64,000 nt of DNA. Origin: Motacilla alba alba. Lineage: Eukaryota; Chordata; Aves; Passeriformes; Motacillidae. Positions 12,360 to 22,900 of this stretch are shown here, one piece after another; the first letter of the stretch is position 1; every line of letters begins with the position of its first letter. Where the stretch lies: NCBI RefSeq assembly GCF_015832195.1, contig NC_052018.1:31648115-31712114 (forward strand). The letters run 5' to 3'. Below the pieces are notes generated by a model that did not search any database, was not told the DNA's origin, and was given only the letters and a program-made list of their open reading frames with translations. A program made the translations under genes and the position numbers.

Positions 12360-13310
12360 GGAGTGTGGCTCCACCTGGGAGCTGTGTGTCAGCAGAACAG
12401 CCCGTGGTGTGCAGCAATACCTGTGTCGAGGGATGCTCCCAAGGCAGGGGCTTCACTAGAATCTAGGTCCGGAGTGGGGAGGAGGGAGTCGAGGGTAGAG
12501 GTGTCCCTGTGCCATCGCTCTGCTGCTCCCACCTGAGGCTGACTGGGGTCCCTGCTGCTCCCTAGAGAAGAGATAAGGCTCAGGGGCCGCATGCCAGGAC
12601 AAAGAGAGAAGCAGCACATTCTGCTTGTCTGCCAGCCAGCCAGCAGGTCAGCTAGAAAGCACAGGTTTCCACACCTTAAGTGGCTTGAAATTACTAATAT
12701 TTTTTATTTAGAGACTCCTGTTGACTTTATCCTTGTTGTTTCCAAAGCCATGAGAGTACACAGTGGCCTGCAGAATCCAGGATACACGAGGATTTGCAGG
12801 TATGGTACAGTACAGCAACCAGGTGGTGAAACCTCACACTCCCTTTGCCTCCAAAGAGCCGCACCACGAGCCACAGCTTTCTGCTGTAGTCTGGCCATCG
12901 ACACCAAGGAACCCCTCCATCCCAGAAAAAGCAGCCGTAATGAGGGAAGGAAAAAGCTGGAGGGTGATGTGCTGGGTTCCTCCTTGAGTAGAGCAGTTCT
13001 GCAGAGTATGTGCAGGGCAGTGACACAACGTGGTGACAGGAGAGCAGAGTATCAGTGACACTGCAGGCAGTCTGCAGAGTCCTGCCTGCTCAGTGGGAAC
13101 ACAGGACGCCTGCAGCTGGCTGAGCTGCCAACCTGCAGCACAGCAAGACATGGTTTCTCTCACAGCCCACAAAACAAAGGAAGGCTGGGGACATGGTGAC
13201 AACTCCAAATGCTGTGGAGGTATAGAGGACTTGCAGGGAACCAGGAGTTTGCTCCAGGAGAGTCGGGGATGTTGCTGGGCATATGAGGATCAGAGCCATC
13301 ACACTGGATA
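12360..13310. other. GC-richer block, identity unknown
   Basis: This block is clearly richer in G and C than its flanks and rich in CAG/CTG words. It has a low stop density, giving overlapping open frames on both strands (for example 12591-13058 plus and 12834-13208 minus). Simultaneous openness on both strands fits composition better than a coding exon. I recognise no repeat family or protein in it. It could be an old repeat, a regulatory region or a non-coding RNA exon, and the sequence does not decide. Confidence 0.4.
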
Positions 13311-14300
13311 AAGGCAGGGTCTCATGTTGATAAATGCTCATTCATGAATTTGATTGAGTTGCCTAAACAAAGAGAATCGTGGACTCCCTGAATTCTGCCC
13401 TGACCCTCCTGACTGAGCAGCACGGTTATGGCATAAACAAAGTTCTGCAGGTCAAATACACTCCAGACACAGCTGGCATGGAAACACCAGAGCCAGTGGG
13501 TCTGAGCAATGCTGTGTCCAGGCAGGCTCAGCAGCAGGACTGGAGAGCTCACAGAGATTCTGAGGGCTGTGAGACCATGGAGGTCTTTGCTGGGCAAGGA
13601 AATCATGGTGTTCTGGGAAGCTGTGATCTTTTTAAATAAAACAGTAACAATTTTGTTCAACTCTACAAAATGACTGCTATTTAAATAATTTATATAGTTC
13701 TAACAACAGTATAGTCATACAAGGAACATTACCATTCAAGGAACAAAACAGAACTACTGCACTAAGTTAGTAGCAGTCAGAGCAGTGTATGACCCATTTG
13801 CCTATTATTTCTTAACAAACTGTATGTGAGTCCTTGCAAAATAGTAAGTCTCAACTTGGTATTTGTATCTTTTTTCCCTTGCTCTGAATGGAAAGAACAA
13901 GATCTATTGGATTATGGGCAATATAAGGAGAGGTACAGTAATGAAATCTTAACCCGCTGTAATTGGTGCATACGTATTAAGGAAAACTTAGCTTAACAGG
14001 AAGGTTATTTTATTGATAATATTTTCATTTTCTAAAAAAAATGTGCTCAGAGAACTTCAATCTTGAGCAGCAGCTACTTCTTGGAAAAAGATTGAGCAAT
14101 TACCTATTTATTTATTTATGAATAGCAGAAAACATTTCCTACATGTGCAAGAATTTGGGTTATCACACTGTTATACCACAAGCCCTGAATCATATCTCTC
14201 ATGACAATTCACAAGAAGCAGAATAGAGATAACTTGTATGAGGCACATGGGATTTACAGTAATTAATTCTTTGGCCTGTGAAAGGATTGTCCTTCAAAAA

Positions 14301-14352
14301 AATTCAGTGAGAGTTTTTTTCATTAATTTCAATGGAGAAAGAATCAAGACTA
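14301..14352 (+). repeat. Ancient amniote interspersed-repeat fragment
   Basis: The segment contains 'attcagtgagag' followed by 'cattaatttcaatgg' and 'agaatcaaga'. This pattern (cagtgggagttt, cattgacttcaatggg, caggatcagg in less decayed copies) is common in turtle, crocodile and bird genomes as a very old repeat. I do not assign a database family name. A reverse-complement relative lies at 36995-37058. Confidence 0.5.
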
Positions 14353-14519
14353 CTGTCTTTAAAAGTATCTAGACCTAGAAAAAGAAAATTAATCATGTTT
14401 TTGTAATGAAGAGCTGAATTTGCAATGCAATTCACACAATGTAAGAAAGAAAGAAGAGTTTGCTGTCAACAAGCACATACTAATTATTAAGATACAAAAA
14501 GGGTGGACCAAGGCATAGT

Positions 14520-14612
14520 GGGTCAAATTCTGACCTCATTTGCCTTTACTTCTGAGTTTAAAGATGTTACTCTGGATTTTCATCAGCCTAAATGAGATTG
14601 AAGTCTGGTGTT
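14520..14612. repeat. Ancient palindrome-like amniote repeat
   Basis: It starts with 'gggtcaaattctgacctcatt', passes through 'gttactctggatttt', and continues with 'catcagcctaaatgagattg'. The two ends are partial reverse complements of each other (ctcattt and aaatgag). This is the layout of an old interspersed repeat, perhaps a non-autonomous DNA transposon, known to me from sauropsid genomes. Family name and mechanism are not certain. Confidence 0.55.
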
Positions 14613-15469
14613 CTGTAAGCAAACAAAAGTGGCATTATTCATGATTTGCAGAAACCTTGTTCACAGAAGACATTGTTTAAAATAGGCACTTAACGGTATT
14701 TTCTTTCCAGTATTTATTGTTTTAAAGTCATTTTACAAGTGTATTAATGACGCCTATATCTTTCCAAGAAGACACATCCCGGAACAGAGATAGGATTTAA
14801 GTAATTTCCATCCTCTAATACTTGACCAAGCAGCAGGATAAGGCAGACATAGTATACTCTTAGGAAAATCTTTTTCTTCATTAGGCATTAAAATATCTCA
14901 AGATAATATTTGTACCTATACATGTCTTCTTCATTTTAATTAAGTGATGACACAGTAAATATAGTGAGCAAAAGAAAGAGTCAAGGTGAATATCACTATA
15001 GCACTTAAAATATTCCCCACTATACAACATTGTGCTGTATTAAGAAGTCCATGAGATTTTGCTGCTGAGCTGAATACTGATACAGCTGATACTTCACTCA
15101 CAGACATCACACAGGTGCATCAAAACGCTCCTAAACCCCTGTTAGACTAATGAAAGTCAAAGCTTTGGTTGTAGGCTTTCCCTCAAGAGCAACTTAAACC
15201 TAGCAGGGCTGCAATAGCATCTCAGCTTTTTAGGCTGCCTTTTCCATCCCAGCTGTTGACAGTTTTGTCATGTGCGCTAAACAGAATAATTTTTGTTTGT
15301 TACTCTCAGCAGAGTAGTCAGAAGCTATTGATTCTCTGTAGATTGGTTTTGGAGAAAGCCTCTCGTCTTTCTTTGTTCAGATACACATGTTCCCTCTCCC
15401 CCAGTGAAGCATGGATCAGGAAACCAAACCTAGCAGAAAGCTGAAGTTTTCTTTGGCAGGTTTGCCAAG

Positions 15470-16205
15470 AAGCCCTAATGAAAGGGGTCAGTGAAAGTCC
15501 CCATGTTCCCATTGATCTACAAGCCACCGTTCCCAGGACTTTCAAAGGAAAAGCCAGGGAAAGCAAAGAGCTCTCAAAGCTGCTTTTCACTCCAAGCTCC
15601 AAGCCCCAGCAGCTACACTGGGGATGGTACAACAAAGGGCAAGTCCTGGGCAGACAGTCTCGTGGGCTACTGTGAAGGTCTGGCTGTGCACATTTAGTCA
15701 GAATGGGACACAAAATGAAGCTGATTTTGTCAAGCACCCTACACCCCGTCAGCATCACTGGACAAGGCTTTGGGATGCAGGAAGGGGCACCTCCTTCCCA
15801 TGACCCACAGGCCCCCACGGGGGCAGGAGGCGTGTGACGGCTTCCACTATCAAATCAACCTTTTGACCATGACTGTTATCATCAGAAGTGTTTGTTAGAA
15901 TTACAGTTCCATTTAATTTATCATCCGTGCCCCAGGTACCCAGGACCCCACATCAGTTCCCCTGGGGCCACCAGTCCCAGTCCCAGGATTGCCACACAGC
16001 CACACACAGCCCAACCCTGCCCTGCCTGCCCGTGGAGGCCACCAAGCTGGGCCCTCAGCCCATCGTGGGCTCCTCCTATCTCCAGGAATGTGCCTGATGC
16101 CAAGGACTGGGGCTGTCCCCACCTGTCTCCCTCAGGTCTCTGTTCCCCAGAGGATTGCCATCCCCAGTCCTCAGAAATCAGCCACTCCTGCAGTGCCCTG
16201 ACATG
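15470..16205. other. GC-richer patch, identity unknown
   Basis: This patch is C-rich on the plus strand, especially at 15920-16150. It produces the longest open frames of the window (15892-16449 plus, 185 codons; 15318-15818 minus, 166 codons). The frames overlap other frames in several phases and their translations look like low-complexity Pro/Ser/Cys-rich chance products. I recognise no protein or repeat family. Confidence 0.4.
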
Positions 16206-17384
16206 TACTTCTTTAATTGTCTACTTAACTGCTTGTATTCACAGTTGGGATTCCCCTTTGCTCTTGTTCAAGTGTTGTAAAAGTTTTACATTTTCATTGA
16301 TCTTCATATGTACATGCAGTAGCTTAAATCTGTGCCTCCCTTTTCCTATGGTATACATATATGGTATTACAAAAGCTCTTTTGGCCTTCTGCCGCAGGGC
16401 AGAAAAATGGAAATCAGCCTGTTTAGTCCTGAGAAAAGAAGGACTGTAGAAAAACATATGCTCCCCCAGTATCTCTCCTTTACACGTACAGAGACATCCT
16501 GTTCTGCAGTGATCATGATGCCAAGCACTGGGATGTCAGGCTCAGAATGACTGGGAAAAAGTTTCTCTCTGAAGCTCCCCTTGAAACTTGACTAAACTAT
16601 GAACTCAGTAAGGATTACAAGTAAAACAGCCAAAAAAAGATTGCTATCACAGTCTCAATACCTGGCAGACAGGAGTCTCCTGGAGTTCTCCAAGAAGCTA
16701 TGGCGCAAGAGACCAGTTTGGATGTTTGGATTTGACCAAACATCCTTTTCTCTGTGGTCCTGGGAGGTGGTGGGATCAGTTGTACCCACATTCTCTTCTG
16801 CTTTCCATTGGCTCACACCAACAGGTACACCCTGTAGAGGTAATTCTGGGGTAATTCCAACCCTCCAAACTCTGTAACTGAGATTTCTAAAGGGCAACAT
16901 GTGAATGCAATTGTGCCTTCTCCAGGAAAGGTTCATCACATATTATACAGCGTTCATAGGAATTTTCCCAGTCAGTAATTGTAAAACTTTGCCAAACAAA
17001 CTTTCAAGATGCCAGACCCATTTCTTCAATTATCACTTTTAGAAATCTAATGAACTGCATACAATGGTGGCTGAAGGTCTCAACCAAATAAAAATTTTCA
17101 TTGATTTCCCAGCTTTTGATTGAAACCCTAAAGCCTTTCATACTTCAATGTCAATCAACAACTTGGGGAGGTAAGGGGGGACCCACATTATTTCTAATGA
17201 ATATCCCCTCAGAAGATTCAAAACCTTTACTCAACCTCCTAAATATTTGGCACAGCACATCCTTGCAAGCCTGAAATTATTACTCTGTTTGCTATGGTTT
17301 CTTTTATTGTCCTATTATGCAAGACTGTTGTACTTTGTCATTTGTAGCACATTACCTCAGACTTGTCCAGGTACAAAGATGGAC
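16206..17384. other. Non-coding stretch, no gene recognised
   Basis: I see no gene and no recognised repeat. Short open frames (such as 16599-16877 plus) resemble nothing known to me. Confidence 0.6.
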
Positions 17385-17820
17385 TTCTGGGATGATCGGG
17401 GTAATGGAGAGCCTATCATATGAGAAGACAGAATGAAGAGCTTGGCTTGTTTGACTTGGCAAAATAAAGGCTGTTAAGAGATCCAGTTGCTGTGTATAAA
17501 TATATCACAGAGGCAAACATCAGGGAGATGGGAGAGCCATTTCAACTAAATGACAGTGTTGGCAGTGGAACCAAATGGCATAGACTGGCCAGAATGCAAC
17601 TAATGTGAGAAACCAAAAACAGGTTCTCACATGGGAGATTTTGGGAGATCACAATGAGATTTGGGAACAATTTTACAGCTGGAGAAACAGCAGCAAAACT
17701 CCTAAATGCACTCACAGTAGAACTTGCTAAGTGTATGAAGGGGATTATAAAACATGATTCCTTCAATATTCTAACAATATATTTGATGACCCATTAGATC
17801 CTTTCCAGTCCTGTGTTGCC
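17385..17820 (+). mobile_element. Ancient CR1 LINE fragment, reverse-transcriptase C-terminal region
   Basis: CR1 is the dominant LINE retrotransposon family of birds and reptiles. Here the C-terminal end of its second open reading frame can still be read in one frame from 17441 to 17608. The translation includes GLFDLAK, then a stop (17465-17467), then VAVYKYI, then NDSVGSGTK, then a second stop (17606-17608). This fits the conserved 'GLF-LAKRRLRGDL-A-YKYI...' region near the end of CR1 ORF2. Downstream the similarity continues weakly to about 17820, where 'cctttccagtcctgtgttgcc' resembles the start of the 3' tail. Heavy divergence and in-frame stops show an old, dead, 5'-truncated copy. The exact boundaries and subfamily are not certain. 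Confidence 0.75.
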
Positions 17821-19389
17821 ATATAGAGTATAATATCTCATGCAGATTCTGTACACTTCAATCATGTATGCTTCAAAACAAGATATGCCAGCATACTTTA
17901 TATGTTTCAAGCTATTTAAAAACAAACCAAACCAAACCAATAACTCTAACCAAATAGTTCAGTTTAGTAAGTATATTTGTTCAGGGTAGGGATAAAACTT
18001 GAAATCATTTTCTCTCCCACAATGGCAATATATTCAGTAGAACCAAAATATGTTACAAAATAAAAATATTTTACATTCAGTTGTCCACCACCAAAATTCC
18101 TAAGATTATTGATAATTAGTTCTACTTGTCATCTAGAACTGTTTAAGCTTTATTACAATTTTTGTAAAATATTTTATCCATGGATTTAAAACCTTTGCAG
18201 CTGAAGTTCAACTGTTATTTATGGTATTCTGCTCTAAGCTATAAATTAATTAAGGACAAGAACATTTTTGTGTGCTAATGCATTTTATGTTGGAGGGTAT
18301 CCAAAAGATATAGCCAAGGGAACAGAATTATGATTGTTTCTAATTTATGTTGGTCATAGCATGGGTAGAGCACATGAGAGAGAAGACTTTTTTCAAAAAC
18401 AGAGTCATCTGGTTTTGGAGATACTTCATTTTTTCATGCTTAAAAGGTTTCTTATGCTGAGCTTGAAGTAAAAACCCATGAACTCTACAAAGCAGAAAAT
18501 TTCTTGGGTAAAAAGAAATAGTTTGTAAAAATCTACTTCCACCAAAATCAGTAAAACAGTTACATAAAAATTAATCATTTATAAAAAGTTCTTCTTTCTA
18601 AATGCAAACCCACACACATACACACAGAGACCCCCTGTGAATGGGACCAAACTATAGCCATGACAGTACTACAAATATTTTCACTTTCCTGTAGCTCTTT
18701 CTTGAAATTTTGATGAAAATACCAGCATGCTATCTTCATATAAAGTGTACTAGCTCAGTGAAGGCAAATTTTACTCCGAAGATGCCCCAAAATTAGTGTA
18801 ATATCATATCTTATGGTAATTAATATAAAATTCTGATTCACTCTACTCTCAACTAATATGGCTTCAAAAACATAGCTTGAGGTTTCCTGGTTTTATTAGC
18901 AGCTCACTGTCTAAAAATTAGTTAACAATCTCTCACCACTTTCTTGTGAGCAATGCTGAATTCAGCTCTCAAGATTCAGCATTAGATACTCAGGAAGAAC
19001 GGAAGACACATCTCCATTGTCATCAGCATCATCAGCTAATGGATGGCTTAGGACCTGAATTGTTGACTTCTAACAGCTTTTCCTAACTTACATAAAAATT
19101 CTTGTGAAAGCATTCTAACTTTCTGACTTTAATCAAAGACAGTGAAAGTCAATTTACATATATCTACCCAACTTTGCATGCATTTCTTAATTTAAATTTT
19201 TTTTTATATGCACATTCACTTATATTGTGAAGGAACATCCACCCATCCATCTTCTCTAGCCTCTTGTTATTCAACATCCTTCTTCCATGCCTCTTCACAC
19301 CCTTTTCTCTCAAGTAAACAAATCAAAAGTTTCGCTTTTGACTCTGACATTGCTGGTGATCTTCATCATAGACTGTTCCTACTCCTATT
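17821..19389. other. Non-coding stretch, no gene recognised
   Basis: AT-rich sequence with no gene support. It has a short AAACC-type tract (17918-17940) and a CA-rich run near 18609-18628. Confidence 0.65.
17918..17940 (+). repeat. AAACC-type low-complexity tract
   Basis: Repeated CAAAC/AAACC units over 23 bp. It belongs to the same compositional class as the other A-rich, C-interrupted tracts of this window. Confidence 0.8.
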
Positions 19390-19657
19390 TGTGCTGGTTT
19401 TGGCTGGGATAGAGGTAATTGCAGTAGCTGGTATGGGGCTGTATTTCGGATTTGTGCTGGAAACAGGGCTGATAACACAGGGAGGTTTTCCTTACTGCTG
19501 AGCAGAACTTGCACAGTGTCAAGGCCTTTTCTGCTTCTCACCCCACCCCACCTGTGAGGAGGCTGGGTGTGCACAGGGACTTGGGAGGGGACACAGCCAG
19601 GACAGGTGACCCCAACTGACCAAAGGGGCATCCCATACCACATGGTGGCACATTCCG

Positions 19658-19665
19658 TATATAAA
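19658..19665 (+). promoter_or_regulatory. TATA box inside the solo LTR
   Basis: TATATAAA stands in the place expected for the LTR core promoter, just after the conserved 'ggggcatcccatacca' segment. It is intact, so the LTR could still start transcription to the right. Activity is inferred. Confidence 0.65.
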
Positions 19666-19833
19666 GCTGGGGGAGGAAGAAGGGAAAGGGGGGACATTTG
19701 GAGCAATGGCATTCGTCTTCTCATGAATGGAGCTCTGCTCTCCTGGGGATGGCTGAACACCTGCCTGCCCATGGGAAGTGGTGGATGAATTCCTGGTTTT
19801 GCTTTGCTTGCATGTGTGGCTTTCGCTTTGCCT

Positions 19834-19839
19834 GTTAAA
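19834..19839 (+). terminator. Degraded polyadenylation signal of the LTR (possible)
   Basis: GTTAAA sits where I would expect ATTAAA in related LTRs, shortly before the terminal C-rich region. The single change would weaken it. The assignment rests on position in the LTR. Confidence 0.35.
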
Positions 19840-19963
19840 CTGTTTCTATTTCAACCCACAAATTTCCTCACTTTTACTCTTCTGATTCTCTCCCCATCCC
19901 TCTGTGGGGAGGAATTGAGTGGCTGTATGGGGCTGAGTTGCCAGTTGGGATTGAACCATGACA

Positions 19964-22900
19964 CCGTTATATATGATTAAGGATTTAATCAGAAGAGATA
20001 AGCATTTTTCAAGTTCCTGATTTGCTTCAGCAGTCCACATGACACATATATATCAAAACAGCCGTGTTTCCTCCTTAAACTGCTCCTTTTGTCTCAAGCA
20101 AAATTAGTTCTTGATTTGAACAGAAACTGTCCACATGCTTTGAACTCTTTCAGAAGCAAATTGGTCATGAGTAAATGAAGACTGATCGATTTTCAGAACA
20201 CTGATATTCTGAAATATTTTCTCTTACAGGGGAAAATGTCCATGTTAATTTTAAGAAAAAAACTTGATCCATATTCAAAAGAAAAAGTTATATACTGTCT
20301 CACACTAGATTCTGGATTTACACATTATTCTGAGAAATTCTGATACAATCCTTACAGGCCACATTATTTTGCTCATGTTTGTGTGTCAGAAACAAGACAT
20401 AGCTTCACCAAGGAATCTCCAGCACAGTAGGTTTTAAGTCCTTATTGTGACTGGTCAAAGTATAGTAGAGCCTCTGCTATGACTGCTGAAATATTAGTGA
20501 GAAACAGTGTAAGGATGGTCAGAAAGCGTATGATACTAACTCTAGGTTTAGAACCCTGGACAACAATTTCATGTGCTTATATGCTTCCTTTTGTGTTTGT
20601 TTTCATTTCCTGTGGAAGACAAATCTGTTCTCAAGGATCTCTCAGTTATCAGGTGATTTCTGTGCATCATGGCAGCCAGAGAGCATTTGTTTTGGCTTTC
20701 CTTGGTCATCCACAGCTCAGGGATCTGAACTCTGCAGGGCTCTGGCACTGACTGCCTTCCATCCTGGCTGTGTCTGGGAAGAGAGCCAGAAAGGTGAGTG
20801 ATGCTGACACCTTTCAAACCCACAGAGTTCTAGCAGAAAATTAGTCGATGGTCCTATCGTATTCTGGCACCTGCTCTCTTTTGCTGATTATTGTTGCTTT
20901 ACATGGGCTTTGAAGAGTCTCCACCAACAAACAGAACGGGATGGTTCTTCACACACTGAAGAGCACAACTACAGAACAACTTCTCCATGAATGCAGAAGT
21001 TAACACGACTTGGGAAGAGACATTCTTGGCACAAATACTTACTTATGGTTGCTACCCAGATAAACCACATCAGATTAGGGCAATCTTTTGAACTGAAAAT
21101 AGCTAGAGACAGAAAGAGTGCTTTGGGGAAGTTTCAAATCCTTGCCATGCACTTGCTTTCCCCTGCTGGCAGTTTTCAGCTGCTGGTTTGTGTGTTGGTT
21201 GGTTTGTTTGCTTGCCCAGAGTGGAGCACAAATGCAATCCCCAGCTGCCACTAATTATGCTGCAGAGCTCCTTGCAGCTGATTGAATTTCAGGGGGTCAC
21301 ACAAAGAAGCCTTGAACCTCACTTTGGGAAAACCAGTGGTGGCTTACTACTAATTCAGTAGACTCCCCTCTCTTCATCTGATTGCTTATGACAAGACATG
21401 GAAGTAAAACTGAAGGACTTGATGCTCAGCTATTTTAAACTACTGTGGCTTGGCTGGTACCCTTGAAAGCAGGCTTTTTGTCGCACTGTAGTTCTGACAT
21501 GAAAAACATACTGTTATCTCGGCAAGGATGGTTTATTGAACTGTTTTGTTCAAATACAAAGGACTTCTATTTTTAGAAGCAAAACTGTAATTCATACAAC
21601 AACAAAAGGCAACTGTATCCTGAGCTGAGGTACACAAAAAATTATAATACCTCCCGGCAGGTATCTGGAGCTGACTTATGTTAGTCTTAAACCACAAAAA
21701 TTTACTGCCATTACTAAGCAGTTCAAATGTGAAAACTATTCTTGCAAAACAGTTACTAATGAGCCTGCAAATAAGAACAGAACAGCAGGGAACTGCAAAA
21801 TGTTATCTCAAAAGTACTTGCCTCACCCTTAAATGAAATCCAAAAGCAACTCTTCCCATGGAAAGAAAAGAAGGGCTGAGCACGTTGCTTGTTGCTGAGC
21901 ATGTGAACAAATTGCATACCATAGCTCAGATGTCACAGCACTTTTTCAATAACACTTATGAGCTTTCGCTAATGCCTCAAGCACCTAAAATTAAAGGTGA
22001 AATATCTTGGATAGGAAGGATCTTAATCTTACGTATATTTAGATATTTATATTTATTGATGTAACAGTTGTTTCTCAGAAACTGTTCTGTTGAATTAGTG
22101 CTGGAGTTGCAAGTTTTTAAACAATCTGTATCCAAATTTTTATAAAGCCAAAAAGACTATTTAAGATAAAAGTAATGGAAACATAAATTATGTTTTCAGA
22201 GCTACAATTTAAAAGTGTATTGAGTTGCTTCTTAATTGCAGAATAATCTTATATCTGAAATCATTAGCAATGTTCACGGTGCATGTCACAACTAAAATTC
22301 CATTTAAGCACATTTTTAAAATTATCTCTCGCTTAGCCATTTTGTTCAAGAATCCCTTTCTCATGGATGGGTTGGTAAAATATGCATCACTCAAAGCTCT
22401 GTAAAGAATGCAGCCTCTGCTCTGCTTTATGTCAGATCATTTCATCAGCTCTTGGAGAAGGATTTCAAAGGCATGTTGGCAGATGAAAGTCTCTTGGTTT
22501 GCTCTAAAACCGTGATTTTCAAACTTTAACAAAACATGCATTGAACACAGGGCATTGAAAACTTATGGAATAAAATGGGTGGTCATTTTCACTTCATGCT
22601 ATCACTTCAGGATGGTTCTGCTTCACTTACAGAAGTGAGCAACTCCTGGGGCTCTAAGGCACCACCACAGTTCTTTCACAGGAGAGGACGGCCAAGGAAT
22701 TCATCTGGTCAGTCCTCACGAGCTGCAAATTCCAATGCTCTGCTTTTGCATGGAGAAGTGCAGAAGGCCCTGCAAGGCCTGATATCCCCACAAACATAAG
22801 AGTTGTGTGCTCCATTCTGGTGAAGAGTTTCTGGTTGGTTTGTTGGCTGTTTACAGTTTAGTTGTTGATCTATCAAGACATTTTGGGTTTTTTTTCCTGA

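Larger units (their letters stand above)
13311..15469. other. Non-coding stretch with ancient repeat relics
   Basis: No gene is supported. It contains two ancient amniote repeat fragments (14301-14352 and 14520-14612), listed separately, and a short TTTA run near 14105-14119. The remainder is unique AT-rich DNA. Confidence 0.65.
19390..19963 (+). mobile_element. Solo LTR of an avian endogenous retrovirus (ERVL-like)
   Basis: The element begins TGTGCTGG and ends CCATGACA, giving the TG...CA ends of a retroviral LTR about 574 bp long. It contains internal words typical of a widespread avian LTR group: 'tggctgggatagag' near the start, 'ggggacacagccaggaca' and 'gaccaaaggggcatcccata' in the middle, a TATA box, and 'ctattt' then 'caaccca' before a C-rich region that includes 'gattctctcccc'. 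Orientation is plus from the order of TATA box and polyadenylation region. No primer-binding site or retroviral gene follows, and no second copy is present in the window, so it is a solo LTR left by recombination. The 5 bp on the two sides (ctatt, cgtta) do not match, so the target duplication is decayed or absent. The assignment to class III (ERVL) is from memory of the family and less certain than LTR identity. Confidence 0.85.

Noticed and set aside
12591..13058. 155-codon open frame, plus strand
   Set aside because: The block is open in many frames on both strands, which fits base composition, and no homology is recognised.
15318..15818. 166-codon open frame, minus strand
   Set aside because: It overlaps plus-strand frames in a GC-richer patch and has no recognisable domain.
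15892..16449. Longest open frame of the window, 185 codons, plus strand
   Set aside because: It lies over a C-rich patch, overlaps other open frames in several phases and on the other strand, and its Pro/Ser/Cys-rich translation resembles no protein I know. No promoter or splice structure was found.
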